Source: Sphaerolaimus hirsutus (Eukaryota; Nematoda; Chromadorea; Monhysterida; Sphaerolaimidae). Taken from it: a stretch of DNA of 64,000 nucleotides. The DNA lies in the NCBI GenBank assembly GCA_964036195.1, contig OZ038456.1, positions 2,232,001-2,296,000 on the forward strand, read 5' to 3'. The notes beneath the pieces were generated by a model that made no database searches, was not told where the DNA came from, and worked only from the letters and a program-made list of their open reading frames with translations. Of this stretch, positions 55,065 through 64,000 are shown piece by piece. Position numbers and translations under genes: made by a program. Positions within the stretch are counted from its first letter, which is position 1. The number at the start of each line of letters is the position of its first letter.

Positions 55065-56430
55065 CATATTTCCTCAAAATCCCCCCTCAAAATGGGCACT
55101 ATGAATTAATAAATACTCCCCTCGAAATACTCCCCCATCTGGAATGATATACATCATGTATGCAATGTACATTATGTATTTATCGCTGCCAGTTTCCACT
55201 GCAGCTATATATATATTTACTTGTGTGTGTAGCGATGTAAGTTGATATGTACTAACATATCATTTTTGTACACCTTGATTACCGGTTTTAGGTACTTAAA
55301 AGCATATTCTTTACAATGAATTTCAAAAAAATTTCTGATGAAATAATACCCCCCCCCCCCCCCTCAAAATACCCCCTCCCTTGTTTAACCCCCTCATAAT
55401 TCTCACTATGAAAAAAACCCTGGGGATATTTTGAGGAAATACGGTATAGCATTTTCACATTTTTTCTGGTCCATTTTGAATATATCATATTACCTTGAAT
55501 TATCCCCCCTTGAATTAATCCCCCCTTTGAATCAACCCCCCCCCCCCTCCACAATGGGCTGGCGAAATTATAACCCCCCCCCCTCAAAACACCCCCTGTC
55601 CGGAATGATGTACATCATGTATGCAATGTACATGATGTATTTATTACTGCTAATGTGCATTGCAGCTGCACATAAACTAGTTTGTGTAGCTATCTACATT
55701 TTTATGTCCTAATATATCCTGTTTGGACACGTTTATTACCTGTTTTTTTTGGTACACAAATGCCTGCTATTTACTACAGTCCTTACGGAAATTTCTGGCA
55801 AAGTAATAAACCCACTCTTGAATAAGCCCCCCTCGAATTACCCCCCCTCAAATTTTGCTGGTGAAATAATAAACCCCCTTTGGGGTACTCCAAGGTAATA
55901 CAGTACTTTCATGTTTTACAGCCTTCCAAGCTGTTACTGCAGAAAAATACATCTGCACTTTGTTGTTCTGCCGCTATATGCACATACCGTATTACCTCGA
56001 ATTATCCCCCCCCTTGAATTAACCCCCCCCCCCTCGAAATACCCCGCCTAAATTTCGGCTGAGGAAATAATAAACCCCCCCCCCTCGAAATACCCCCCCT
56101 AAAATTGAGTGTATCGTGAACGTACATGACAAATACCGCAGTTTGTGATCTGTACAAGTCAGAACACACGTTCAAACCGATGATTGAGTGATGTTGGGGA
56201 AGGGTTTATGTGTATATAGGTACAGTTATATATGCCTAAAAACACATATACATCTATGCTTGCTAATTGCTTGATTTTTCTACGTCTGAGTATGCGCAAT
56301 TTCTGAAAATTTCTGGCGAAATAATAGACCCCCCCTCGAATAAACCCCCCTCGAATTACCCCCCCCCCTCAAATTTTGCTGGCGAAATAATAAACCCCCT
56401 GGGGGTATTTCGAGGTAATACGGTACCCAT
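55065..56430. repeat. three consecutive poly-C TACCGTATT MITEs
   Basis: Arms at 55069/55444, 55488/55913 and 55987/56427 read (T)ACC(A/G)TATT(T/A)CCTC(G)AAAT-like sequence and its complement. The inner parts share GATGTACATCATGTATGCAA. Bases 54740-55064 show no gene. Confidence 0.65.
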
Positions 56431-56581
56431 GGGAAATCGATGTAATCACCCGATTTTTTCAACAAAAATACAAACAAAAAAGGAAAAACTTTTCGAAGTT
56501 CTGAAGTATAGACTTTTAAGTGTTTTTCTAGTGGTGAAATAAAAATACGAAAACTGTAAAAAAAGTTTTGAAAAAGTTTAC

Positions 56582-56702
56582 CAAATTTAGCTTGCCATCA
56601 TAGCCATACCCCAAGCGGCATTCTTGCGTTCGCATTTGGCGTTCGGTCTCCGTAGAGCCCTCCCGCCAGGGCGGCAAGTAGTTTGATATCCCGTGTTCGT
56701 TC
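56582..56702 (-). CDS. orphan internal exon of an unrecognised gene
   Basis: Flanked by CTGCAG| and |GTAAAC on the - strand. The open frame contains NEHGISNYLPPWREGSTE and CRLGYGYDGKLNL, with GC-rich codons unlike its surroundings. It enters in phase 2 and leaves in phase 0. I do not recognise the family and could not find its neighbours with confidence; it lies about 6.7 kb upstream of the iRhom start on the same strand and is probably a separate gene. Confidence 0.5.
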
Positions 56703-56763
56703 CTGCAGTTAATGCCCCCCCCCCGTTGAAATAGCCTCAAGAAGCTTCTGGGAAGGGAGTGCA

Positions 56764-56979
56764 CTGATACGCACATCTGCCCGTTACGCACATTTGCTCG
56801 TTTTTTTCACTTGACACTTTTTAAGTGATTTTCAGATATGAGTGAAGTGAAAAAAGTTCACTAATGTCATTGCGCAACTTTTTTTCACTTCACTTACATC
56901 TTAAAATCACTTGAAAAAGTGTCAAGTGAAAAAAACGGGCAAATGTGCGTAACGGGCAGATGTGCGTATCAGGCCTGCC
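56764..56979. mobile_element. palindromic element, CTGATACGCACATCTGCCCG ends
   Basis: TGATACGCACATCTGCCCGT mirrors ACGGGCAGATGTGCGTATCA. The arms continue with ACTTGACACTTTTTAAGTGA. Related to 16588-17046. Bases 56980-57825 show no supported gene. Confidence 0.85.
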
Positions 56980-57825
56980 CCTGCGTAATCATATGTTCAC
57001 TGGTGCCCTCTATTTACAGTCCTCATTTATAAGATAACATGAATGAAGTCAACATTTACAAACGTCGACAGAGTGCATTAGGCGCTTGGAACTTTTATAA
57101 CTTTTTATTTGTTATTTATAACAAAATGTAGGTACCTAAAAACATTTTATACATTATTGAAGCATCTAGGTAAATAGGTATACTAGGCGGAAACTTAGTA
57201 TTTATGGAAACTTACCATACCATCTGAATAATGAACCAAAAATTATACAGTTTTTCATCATGATATTTCGTTTTTACTATGCAATAATTAATTACGAAAT
57301 TTTTCACAAGATTTTATTCAGTAAATTGTGGTAGGATTCTGCACATATGTACTTTGCGGTACGCCGAGTATATGTTAACATTGATGTGTTCATGAATTTC
57401 ACCTAAATTTGTTCAATTTTTTCAATGCATTTTGAATCAATTCCAGACCTATTTTTGTTTCCATTTGGAGGCATAAATTTTAAACATCCAAATACATAAA
57501 CCGTCCGCATACTCAAACAATATCGTCATTTTCTTCAGCTGGAACTTGAAAATATTGACCCTCATTACATATGCAACACTTAACTGGAGCCTTTGCATAG
57601 GCACTTTATTTACGCAGCCCCCACCGAAAAGTGTCACTTTATCACCGACCACTGCGGCTATGTTAATGTATTAATTCAGTGAACTAGAGCCGCGGCAGCT
57701 TTTATTCAACTTGAAAATTCAATTTGCTTCAAAATTTCACATCCTAGACAGTCGGAAAGGGTAAAATGTTCGGAAATGAACATTGCAATTTAATTGCGCA
57801 CTGAGATATTTGGTAAAATATTTGC

Positions 57826-58107
57826 ATGCAAAACAAGGTGTCAATCCCAGACCCTGTAAAATGCCCTGTAAAATGTTAAATGTCACGCAAAGTGTCAAAA
57901 GTCACGTAAAATGTCCTGCAAAATGGCAACTCTTTTTTGCAGGGCATTTTACGTGACTTTTGATACTTTGCATGACATTTGACATTTTACAGGGCATTTT
58001 ACAGGGTTTGGGACTGCCCCCAGGACAGTTTTGTGCCCGGAGTTTTGATTAGAAAGGGAAGATGTTGGCCAGGACAGGCGGCCATTGCGGTGGACGCAGG
58101 AATCCAG
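57826..58107 (+). CDS. putative gene start: MQNK exon, introner intron, second exon
   Basis: ATG at 57826 opens a 12-base exon ending AACAAG|. An introner-like element (57838-58023) follows with GT and AG at its ends, then exon 58024-58107, which is open in the required phase 0 only (DSFVPGVLIRKGRCWPGQAA...GIQ) and ends CAG|GTGATT. The other two frames of the second exon stop. Protein not recognised and no downstream exon identified. Confidence 0.35.
57838..58023 (+). mobile_element. introner-like element, complete
   Basis: AAG|GTGTCAATCCCAGACCCTG at the left, CAGGGTTTGGGACTGCCCCCAG|G at the right, with ACATTTGACATTTTACAGGG arms. 186 bases. Confidence 0.85.
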
Positions 58108-58129
58108 GTGATTGATGCTTCGTATTAGT

Positions 58130-58312
58130 GATGTGAAAAGCGCAGAACTTTGGCGCCACGCGCCAAAAGCGCCATGGCACTTTTCCAACCCCCAGCGCCA
58201 AGCGCCAATGGCGCCAGAGAGCAAAATGGTGCCAAGCGCCAGAAGCGCCATGGCGCTTTTTGCTTTGGCGTTAGCATCAGGCGCCAGCGCCATGGCGCTT
58301 TTACATGACTAA
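58130..58312. mobile_element. TAGTGATG element, GGCGCC/AAGCGCCA body
   Basis: TAGTGATGTGAAAAGCGC and GCGCTTTTACATGACTA, with flanks CTTCGTAT / ATTCCTAT (6 of 8). Body of AAGCGCCATGGCGC words. Bases 58313-58860 show no gene. Confidence 0.75.
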
Positions 58313-58865
58313 TTCCTATACTCGGATGACCGCACGCTATGCATTTTTCTGAAGGAAACACTCCATCATGACGTCATCGTTTTTATAAAATACATTGTTA
58401 CAGCAGAAACATTTCAGGAAGAACATTCGGAGCTTGTACGCGACTCCGTCTTTTACTTTTAAAAATATATTTCTTTTTGTAAAAGTACTGAAATAACTAT
58501 CCTACTCAACCAAGACATAACATTTTTTGGGTGCATACTTAGCGGTCCGCTGAGTTTCGATTTATCTATTTAAGCTGTATTTATTTCGATTTTGGCTTTA
58601 AAATGCGGTAGATAGTCCGTGTGATAAGTGTCATGGTTCTATTCCATCACTACTCAGCAGCAAGAGCATTTTGCAAAGAAATTTACATTTTTGCTTTTTT
58701 ACGCTTTCTTTGGTAGTTTAAAAAATTACTTTAAATACAATCTGAACACGGTATTTATGCTAACACTCGCGCTTTCCAAAAAATGCCAGTATGTATTTTA
58801 GCAACTCTTGGGTTATTTCATAACTTGGATAGGGCCAAAAAAGTTCCCTATGTAAACAGGTGATT

Positions 58866-59480
58866 CTATTCAGTCTAGGGTATCATCTCAATCAAAAAAT
58901 TTTATGGAAAAAAAGAGGTAAAAATTTTTCACTATGGAAAACGGGAAACAGAACCATAAAAAAATTTCTGCCAAAGAAACAAAAAGGCAAAAAAAAATTC
59001 ATTTGACAGAAAATAGAAAATGGAAAGGTGAAAAATGATCTGCCAGAAAATGGACAAATGAAATGGTGGGAAATGGAAATTGAAAAGAAAACAAAAAAAT
59101 TGCAGAAAATTAGCTGAAAAAGTGCATGATTTGAAGAAATACCTTGATACATGTTAGCCTGTTTGGATATGATTGTGGTAGCTGTACAGTCTGAAACTAT
59201 TAATTATGCCAGTGTACCACTTGTAGATAAATCTGAACTGAACCAACAAATAAAAATTCATTACAAAATAATCAAAGTGTCAAAAACACTCAGAATTTAG
59301 CAAAATTGAACTTAAATGTAACTAAAATGGGCTGGAAAAACGGAAACAGAAAGGTATTATAAGAAATTCCAGCCACCGGAAAACAGAAAACGGAACGACA
59401 AAATTGTGATGGCTGCCAGAAAACAGAAAGGTAAAAATTTGTCCATCAAAAAACGGAACACAGAAGGTTGACACCCTAAT
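58866..59480. mobile_element. TAGGGT(A/G)TCA element with GGAAAACGG body
   Basis: TCTAGGGTATCATCTCAATC and AGGTTGACACCCTAATTC are inverted. Same family as 13158-13971, in opposite orientation. Confidence 0.7.
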
Positions 59481-59938
59481 TCAGACAGGCGAATGTATCC
59501 ATTTACCGATAAAATTGTCGATTTAAAGACTGCGTTGTTAAAACTTTTAAGTTTAAAAACTGTGTTGTTAACCTACCGCAAATACATGGATATTTTTAGC
59601 CTGCTACCATATTTAGAATTAGGCATTCATGTCCTAACGATCATCCTAAATCTGGTCACACCGATTTCCGCAATAAGGATTAAGGAATCTAACCCAAATC
59701 GTGTCAAATGACAAAGTTCAGACGGGGATTCAAAGTAAACTATTTCCGGTATTTGAAACTTTACATGCCGTAAATATGAAGGGACATTGAACAGTTTTAT
59801 CATCACTTTTTCAAGGATCATCTTCAATCTTGTAAAATATTTGTCTCTAGAATCATTTGACAGTGCGAGCCATTGGTTCCGTTCGTTTTAGTTCCTGTGT
59901 TTATTTTATCTACCTCGAAGCCTCTAAGCCTAGCAGAG

Positions 59939-60323
59939 ATACCGTATTTCTCCTAATAGAAGGGCGCCCTTCTATTTTTTCGTCAACTTTTTTACCTGCT
60001 CTTCCATTTTTTCGACAACTTTTCAGCCAAGCTTTTTCAAGTTCTTCCAAAGTTTTTGAAAGTGTCACGTCACAGGCAATCCATAGAATGATGATACATA
60101 GAGTTCATTCAACATTTGATGTTAAAATAGTTCAAAATCAATGGACAAAAGCCACTAAATCACAGCGTTCACTAATATTTTTTTAATGTTTTATGCTATT
60201 GGCACAATTCCAGAACTTTGTGTACCTTTATTAGAGACCGCCCTTCTATTAATTCGTGGCCCAAATTATGTCAAAAAGTGTACCTTCTATTGGAGACGCC
60301 GTTCTATCAGAAGAAATACGGTA
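59939..60323. mobile_element. TACCGTATTTCTCC MITE
   Basis: ATACCGTATTTCTCCTAATAG and TCAGAAGAAATACGGTAGC enclose CGCCCTTCTATT words. The long ORF here arises from the repeat. Confidence 0.7.
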
Positions 60324-60449
60324 GCAGAGTCATTCAGATGCGTGTATGGTAGTCAGCTATAGTTGAATATCAACACAGTACACACAATTAGTCAGCATCT
60401 ACGGTAGTGCCCACAGTGCGCCGCACCGAACGGAAGGCATTAATCAAGT

Positions 60450-60902
60450 TACCGTATATCCTCGAATAAGTCCCCAGGGGAGTTACTTTTGGGTCAGACT
60501 TTTTGACTGGAGGGGGGGTTTTTTGAGGGGAGACGTTATTTTTTGGTCAGTCTTTTTTGACCGGGGTGGGGGGTTATTCGAGGGGAGACGTTATTTTTTT
60601 GTCAGAGTGTAAAGAAAAATTCATGATCATTATATTGTATGAATGGGGTTACCTAACTTAGTTGCATTAACCTGTAAGTCAGAATAGAAATTTCGCAGTT
60701 CATTCAATGAAAGCAGTGCTAACGGAACTTCAGCTACAAAAACTACATTTTTGGGTGAACACATTAATAAAACGGTACCTTAACATGGACGTCCTTCCCA
60801 TCCATCAAAGAGAGGTGTTTTTTGAGGGGGGACTTATTTTTCCTCAGTTAGCTAACAGAGGGGGGGGGGTTATTCGAGGGGGGCTTTGAGCATATACGGT
60901 AT
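60450..60902. mobile_element. TACCGTATATCCTCGAATAAG element
   Basis: TTACCGTATATCCTCGAATAA and GCATATACGGTATT are inverted, with GGGG and TTATTCGAGG words. Bases 60903-61160 show no gene. Confidence 0.7.
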
Positions 60903-61162
60903 TCAACTAGAAATTGCATGTCCAGGCAAATATAGTGAATTGCAGTTGTTAAATAAGGTTGTCATCATACCAGACTTCAATTTATGGTCACAAGCTGTAA
61001 GGTTTTAAATATTTCAAAAATTCTATAAATTGGCTTTTGGATGAATCTTTCACTCGAATGTCGGTATCTCCACTTATTATTTATTTACGGAATTTATTTA
61101 CCTGTTCATACATTATTTATAACGTGTTAAAATTTATAATTTTTATATCCATCCTCATTTTC

Positions 61163-62010
61163 TACCGTATTACCTCGAATTATCCCCCCCTTTGAATTGA
61201 CCCCCCTCGAATTAACCCCCCTCAAAATGGGCTGGGCAAATAATAAACCCCCCCCCCTCGAAATACCCCCCCCCCTTCGGAATGATGTACGTCATGTACA
61301 TAAATACGTCATGTATGCAATGTACATGATGTATATTACTGTTAATTTGCATTGCAGCTACACATAGACTACCGTATTTCTCCGTTTATAACACCCGGGG
61401 GTTATACAAGATCGGAGCAATTTTCAGCTAACTTTTTTAAAACTTGTATAACACCCGGGTGTTAGGTCAATGGGGTGCTATACATGGACAAACTTCTAAC
61501 AGCAAAAAACAGCAAAATAAGAACATAGAAATTCCGTGTTTTTTCATTTTCTAAATACAAATGTCCCTACATATTTTTTTGATTCCCAGCGCGCAGCTAA
61601 TTCAATGAAAAAATATGCGTGCGCGCCGGAATTTCAATGAGTGGCGCCACACACACAATATTTAAACCATTCAATTTCGAGCCGTTTTTTGAAACTTAGC
61701 ATTGCACCCCAGGGGTGCTATAAAACTATATAACACCCCGGGTGTTATGCACGGGGGGGTGCTATAAACGGAGAAATACGGTAGTTTGTGTAGCTATCTA
61801 CGTTTTTATGTCCAAATATATCCTCTTTGGACACATTTATTACCTGTTTTGGGTATGCAAATGCCTACTATTTACTACGATCCTTACGAAAATTTCTGAC
61901 GAAATAATAAACCCCCCCCCCCCCTCGAATAACCCCCCCTCGAATTAACCACCCTCAAATTTTGCTGGCGAAATAACCCCCATGGGGGTATTTCGAGGTA
62001 ATACGGTATA
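61163..62010. mobile_element. TACCGTATTACC MITE with nested CCGTATTTCTCCG element
   Basis: Outer CTACCGTATTACCTCGAATT mirrors ATTTCGAGGTAATACGGTA. The inner element, about 61371-61785, has ACCGTATTTCTCCGTTTATA / TATAAACGGAGAAATACGGT ends and ACACCCGGG words. Confidence 0.8.
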
Positions 62011-62039
62011 TAATACAAACAATTTGCTGAATATAAATA

Positions 62040-62270
62040 TATAGGGTTGTGAGAAAATGACGCCATTTTTATGGAGCAGCACCATGGTTCATGGACTCCA
62101 AAGTGGTGCCATTTTATGGAGTGGATCCGTGAACACGAAATGACACCATTTTCATGGAATGGTGCCATGGACTGCAAAATGGTGCCATTTTCACATTTAT
62201 GGAGTGGTGTCATGGACTCCAAAATGGTGCCATTTTCATGAATGGTGCCATTGCCTCCAAAATTGTAAAA
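62040..62270. repeat. ATGGTGCCATTTTCATGGA degenerate tandem
   Basis: Repeated AAAATGGTGCCATTTT and CATGGACTCCAAA words in both orientations. No gene. Bases 62271-62770 are AT-rich and featureless. Confidence 0.55.
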
Positions 62271-62770
62271 ATGTTCAGATTTCTTAGTCGTAGTTCAGAT
62301 GATTTCATAGTTTTGTATGGGGATTATGGCACATCACTGGAAATCTTTACTGTAATTCTATCTGTATTTTATAAGTGGAGTGGAGATATATACTGAGTTT
62401 CAATGATGAAATAAATGATGACTTTTTAGAATGACTTACATTCTTGTGGAACAACATCCATTTCAGGGTGGAGATATACCAACATTCGGATGATTTTTCG
62501 CTGTATCTCGGGAATGGTGTTATAGGTACCTAGGTATATAGCAATCATTTTCTCTATCAAGAACAAATATATACGCTTAGGTATATCAGATCTGCGCTTA
62601 ACTTTTTATGTCATTTTGGTCAAACGGAACTAGACTCCTCAAGCGTTCGACAAATTTACATCGTGAACTAGTATCACAACAGTAACTACAAAAATTTAAT
62701 AAATTTAAACTCATAAATCTGCTTTGAACACATTTGAGTTGACTGGAATGAGTCATTTTTAATTTCCATC

Positions 62771-63340
62771 AAATTTCAAAAGTTGAGTTAAATGTTAAGA
62801 GTTGAGTTAAAGGTTAAAAGTTGAGTCAAAAGTTGAGTTAAATGTTAAGAGTTGAGTTAAAGGTTAAAAGGTGAGTTAAAAGTTGATTTAAAAGACAAAT
62901 GGGTCATTCGTTGCAGAACCGCGATACGCTGATCTTCAATCATATTTTGTCCCCGCACGGCCATTTTGAAACAATGTTCCGCGATTTTATTTTTTTAGCG
63001 ATAATTTTTTTGGATATGCTATTTTCAAATGTCGTGCATACAACATTGGCAGCATGCCAGCGAACAGCCGTATCAATACCAATTTCACATTTTTTTTTAC
63101 CATCATTTTCCACTTGTCTCTTAACTCTCAACTCTTAACTCAACTCTTAACTCAACTCTTAACTCTTAACTCAACTTTTAACCTTTAACTCAACTCTTAA
63201 CATTTAACTCAACTTTTAACTCAACTCTTAAATTTTAACTTTTCTCTTAAACTTTAACTTTACTCTTAACTCGCCATTTGTCATTTTACTCAACTCTTAA
63301 CTTTTAACTCTTAACTTGTCCACTTGCGGAACCGGCACCT
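62771..63340. mobile_element. TTAAGAG-family element, inverted pair partner 1
   Basis: GAGTTAAATGTTAAGAGTTG words at the left are mirrored at 63115-63310. The right end is CCACTTGCGGAACCGGCACC. The interior contains GAACAGCCGTATCAATACCA, repeated in reverse complement near 63570. Confidence 0.7.
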
Positions 63341-64000
63341 GGTGCCGGTTCCGCAAGTGGACAAGTTAAGAGTTAAAAGTTAAGAGTTGAGTAAAATGAC
63401 AAATGGCAAGTTAAGAGTAAAGTTAAAGTTTAAGAGAAAAGTTAAAGTTTAAGAGAAAAGTAAAAATTTAAGAGTTGAGTTAAAAGTTGAGTGTAGAGTT
63501 AAGAGTTGAGAGTTAAAAGACAAGTGGAAAATGATGGTAAAAAAATATAAAAAAATAAAAATGTGAAATTGGTATCGATACGGATGTTCGCTGGCATGGT
63601 GCCAATGTTGTATGCACGTCATTTGAAAATAATGTATCCAAAAAGATGATCGCTAAAAAAAGAAAAAATCGCGGAACGTTGTTTCAAATCTAACGCTCTC
63701 AAGATCGAAATTCATTTTTTTAATTTTTTTATTTTTTTAAATTACATTTTTCCCCCATTTGTCTTTTAAATTAACTTTTAACTCACCTTTTAACCTTTAA
63801 CTCAACTCTTAACTCAACTTTTAACCTTTAACTCAACTCTTAACATTTAACTCAACTTTTGACTCAACTTTTAACCTTTAACCCCAGGGGCCAGTTCCGC
63901 AAGTGGAAAAGTTAAGAGTTAAAAGTTAAGAGTTGAGTAAAATGACAAATCACAAGTTAAGAGTAAAGTTAAATGATAAATGATGAGTAAAGTTAAATGA
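63341..64000. mobile_element. TTAAGAG-family element, partner 2, then start of a third
   Basis: TGGTGCCGGTTCCGCAAGTG begins head-to-head with the previous element at 63340/63341. Another GGGGCCAGTTCCGCAAGTGG end starts near 63887 and runs off the window. Confidence 0.7.

Noticed and set aside
57449-57652. - strand ORF with GDKVTLFGGGC
   Set aside because: Resembles a kelch-type fragment only superficially, and no neighbouring exon supports it.
1-64000. Transposase, reverse transcriptase, tRNA, rRNA or viral genes
   Set aside because: Looked for catalytic motifs and conserved RNA features by eye and found none; all elements appear non-autonomous.

Overview
This is eukaryotic DNA from an animal, almost certainly an invertebrate. 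Every gene found is split into many short exons with GT-AG introns, and the products are animal-type (iRhom, globin, retinol-dehydrogenase-type SDR, exosome subunit RRP40). No operon, Shine-Dalgarno or long bacterial-type ORF is present. Exons are GC-richer than the surrounding DNA, which is AT-rich and packed with short non-autonomous DNA transposons. The phylum cannot be fixed from the sequence. Transposon-derived introns are known mainly from aquatic invertebrates, so a marine animal (tunicate, copepod, sponge or similar) is a guess only.

Layout. A five-exon globin gene runs on + (1.85-5.47 kb). A seven-exon EXOSC3/RRP40 gene converges on it from the - strand (10.03-6.08 kb). A seven-exon SDR oxidoreductase gene on - spans 26.64-11.61 kb. 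Its 6.8-kb second intron holds an unrecognised five-exon gene on + (19.94-23.06 kb) for a His-rich, two-membrane-segment protein with a PPxY tail. An iRhom (inactive rhomboid) gene of about 23 exons on - fills 49.91-29.55 kb. From 50 to 64 kb there are almost only repeats, with three weak candidate exons or gene starts. I joined exons by hand; in each of the five main genes the reading phases agree across all junctions, except for one uncertain junction in iRhom.

The main finding is a family of about 150-190 bp inverted-repeat elements whose ends are also splice sites. The terminal repeat starts CTG|GTGCCAGTCCCAGACCCTG and the other end finishes ...GGCACCAG|. In the globin gene (1945-2109) and the SDR gene (11676-11862) the element is the whole intron, and removing it restores an unbroken, homologous protein. 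Further copies sit at a donor, at an acceptor, in a putative new gene at 57.8 kb, and as fragments in other introns. These behave as introners (intron-generating transposons). A second, longer family (TTAAGAG-rich, 52.0 and 63.3 kb) has nearly the same terminal bases. A different, hAT-like element sits inside a coding exon of iRhom.

The rest is a dense mobile-element landscape. It includes several hAT-like families with 8-bp target duplications, nested up to four deep. Many of these have bodies made of short self-complementary words (GGCGCC, GATCCC, GGCACC, TCGGGTA, TTCTCGG). There are also palindromic TA-flanked elements with poly-C interiors (TACCGTATTTC ends) and a family ending ACACTAGTTGACA. 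No transposase, reverse transcriptase, tRNA, rRNA or CRISPR array was recognised.
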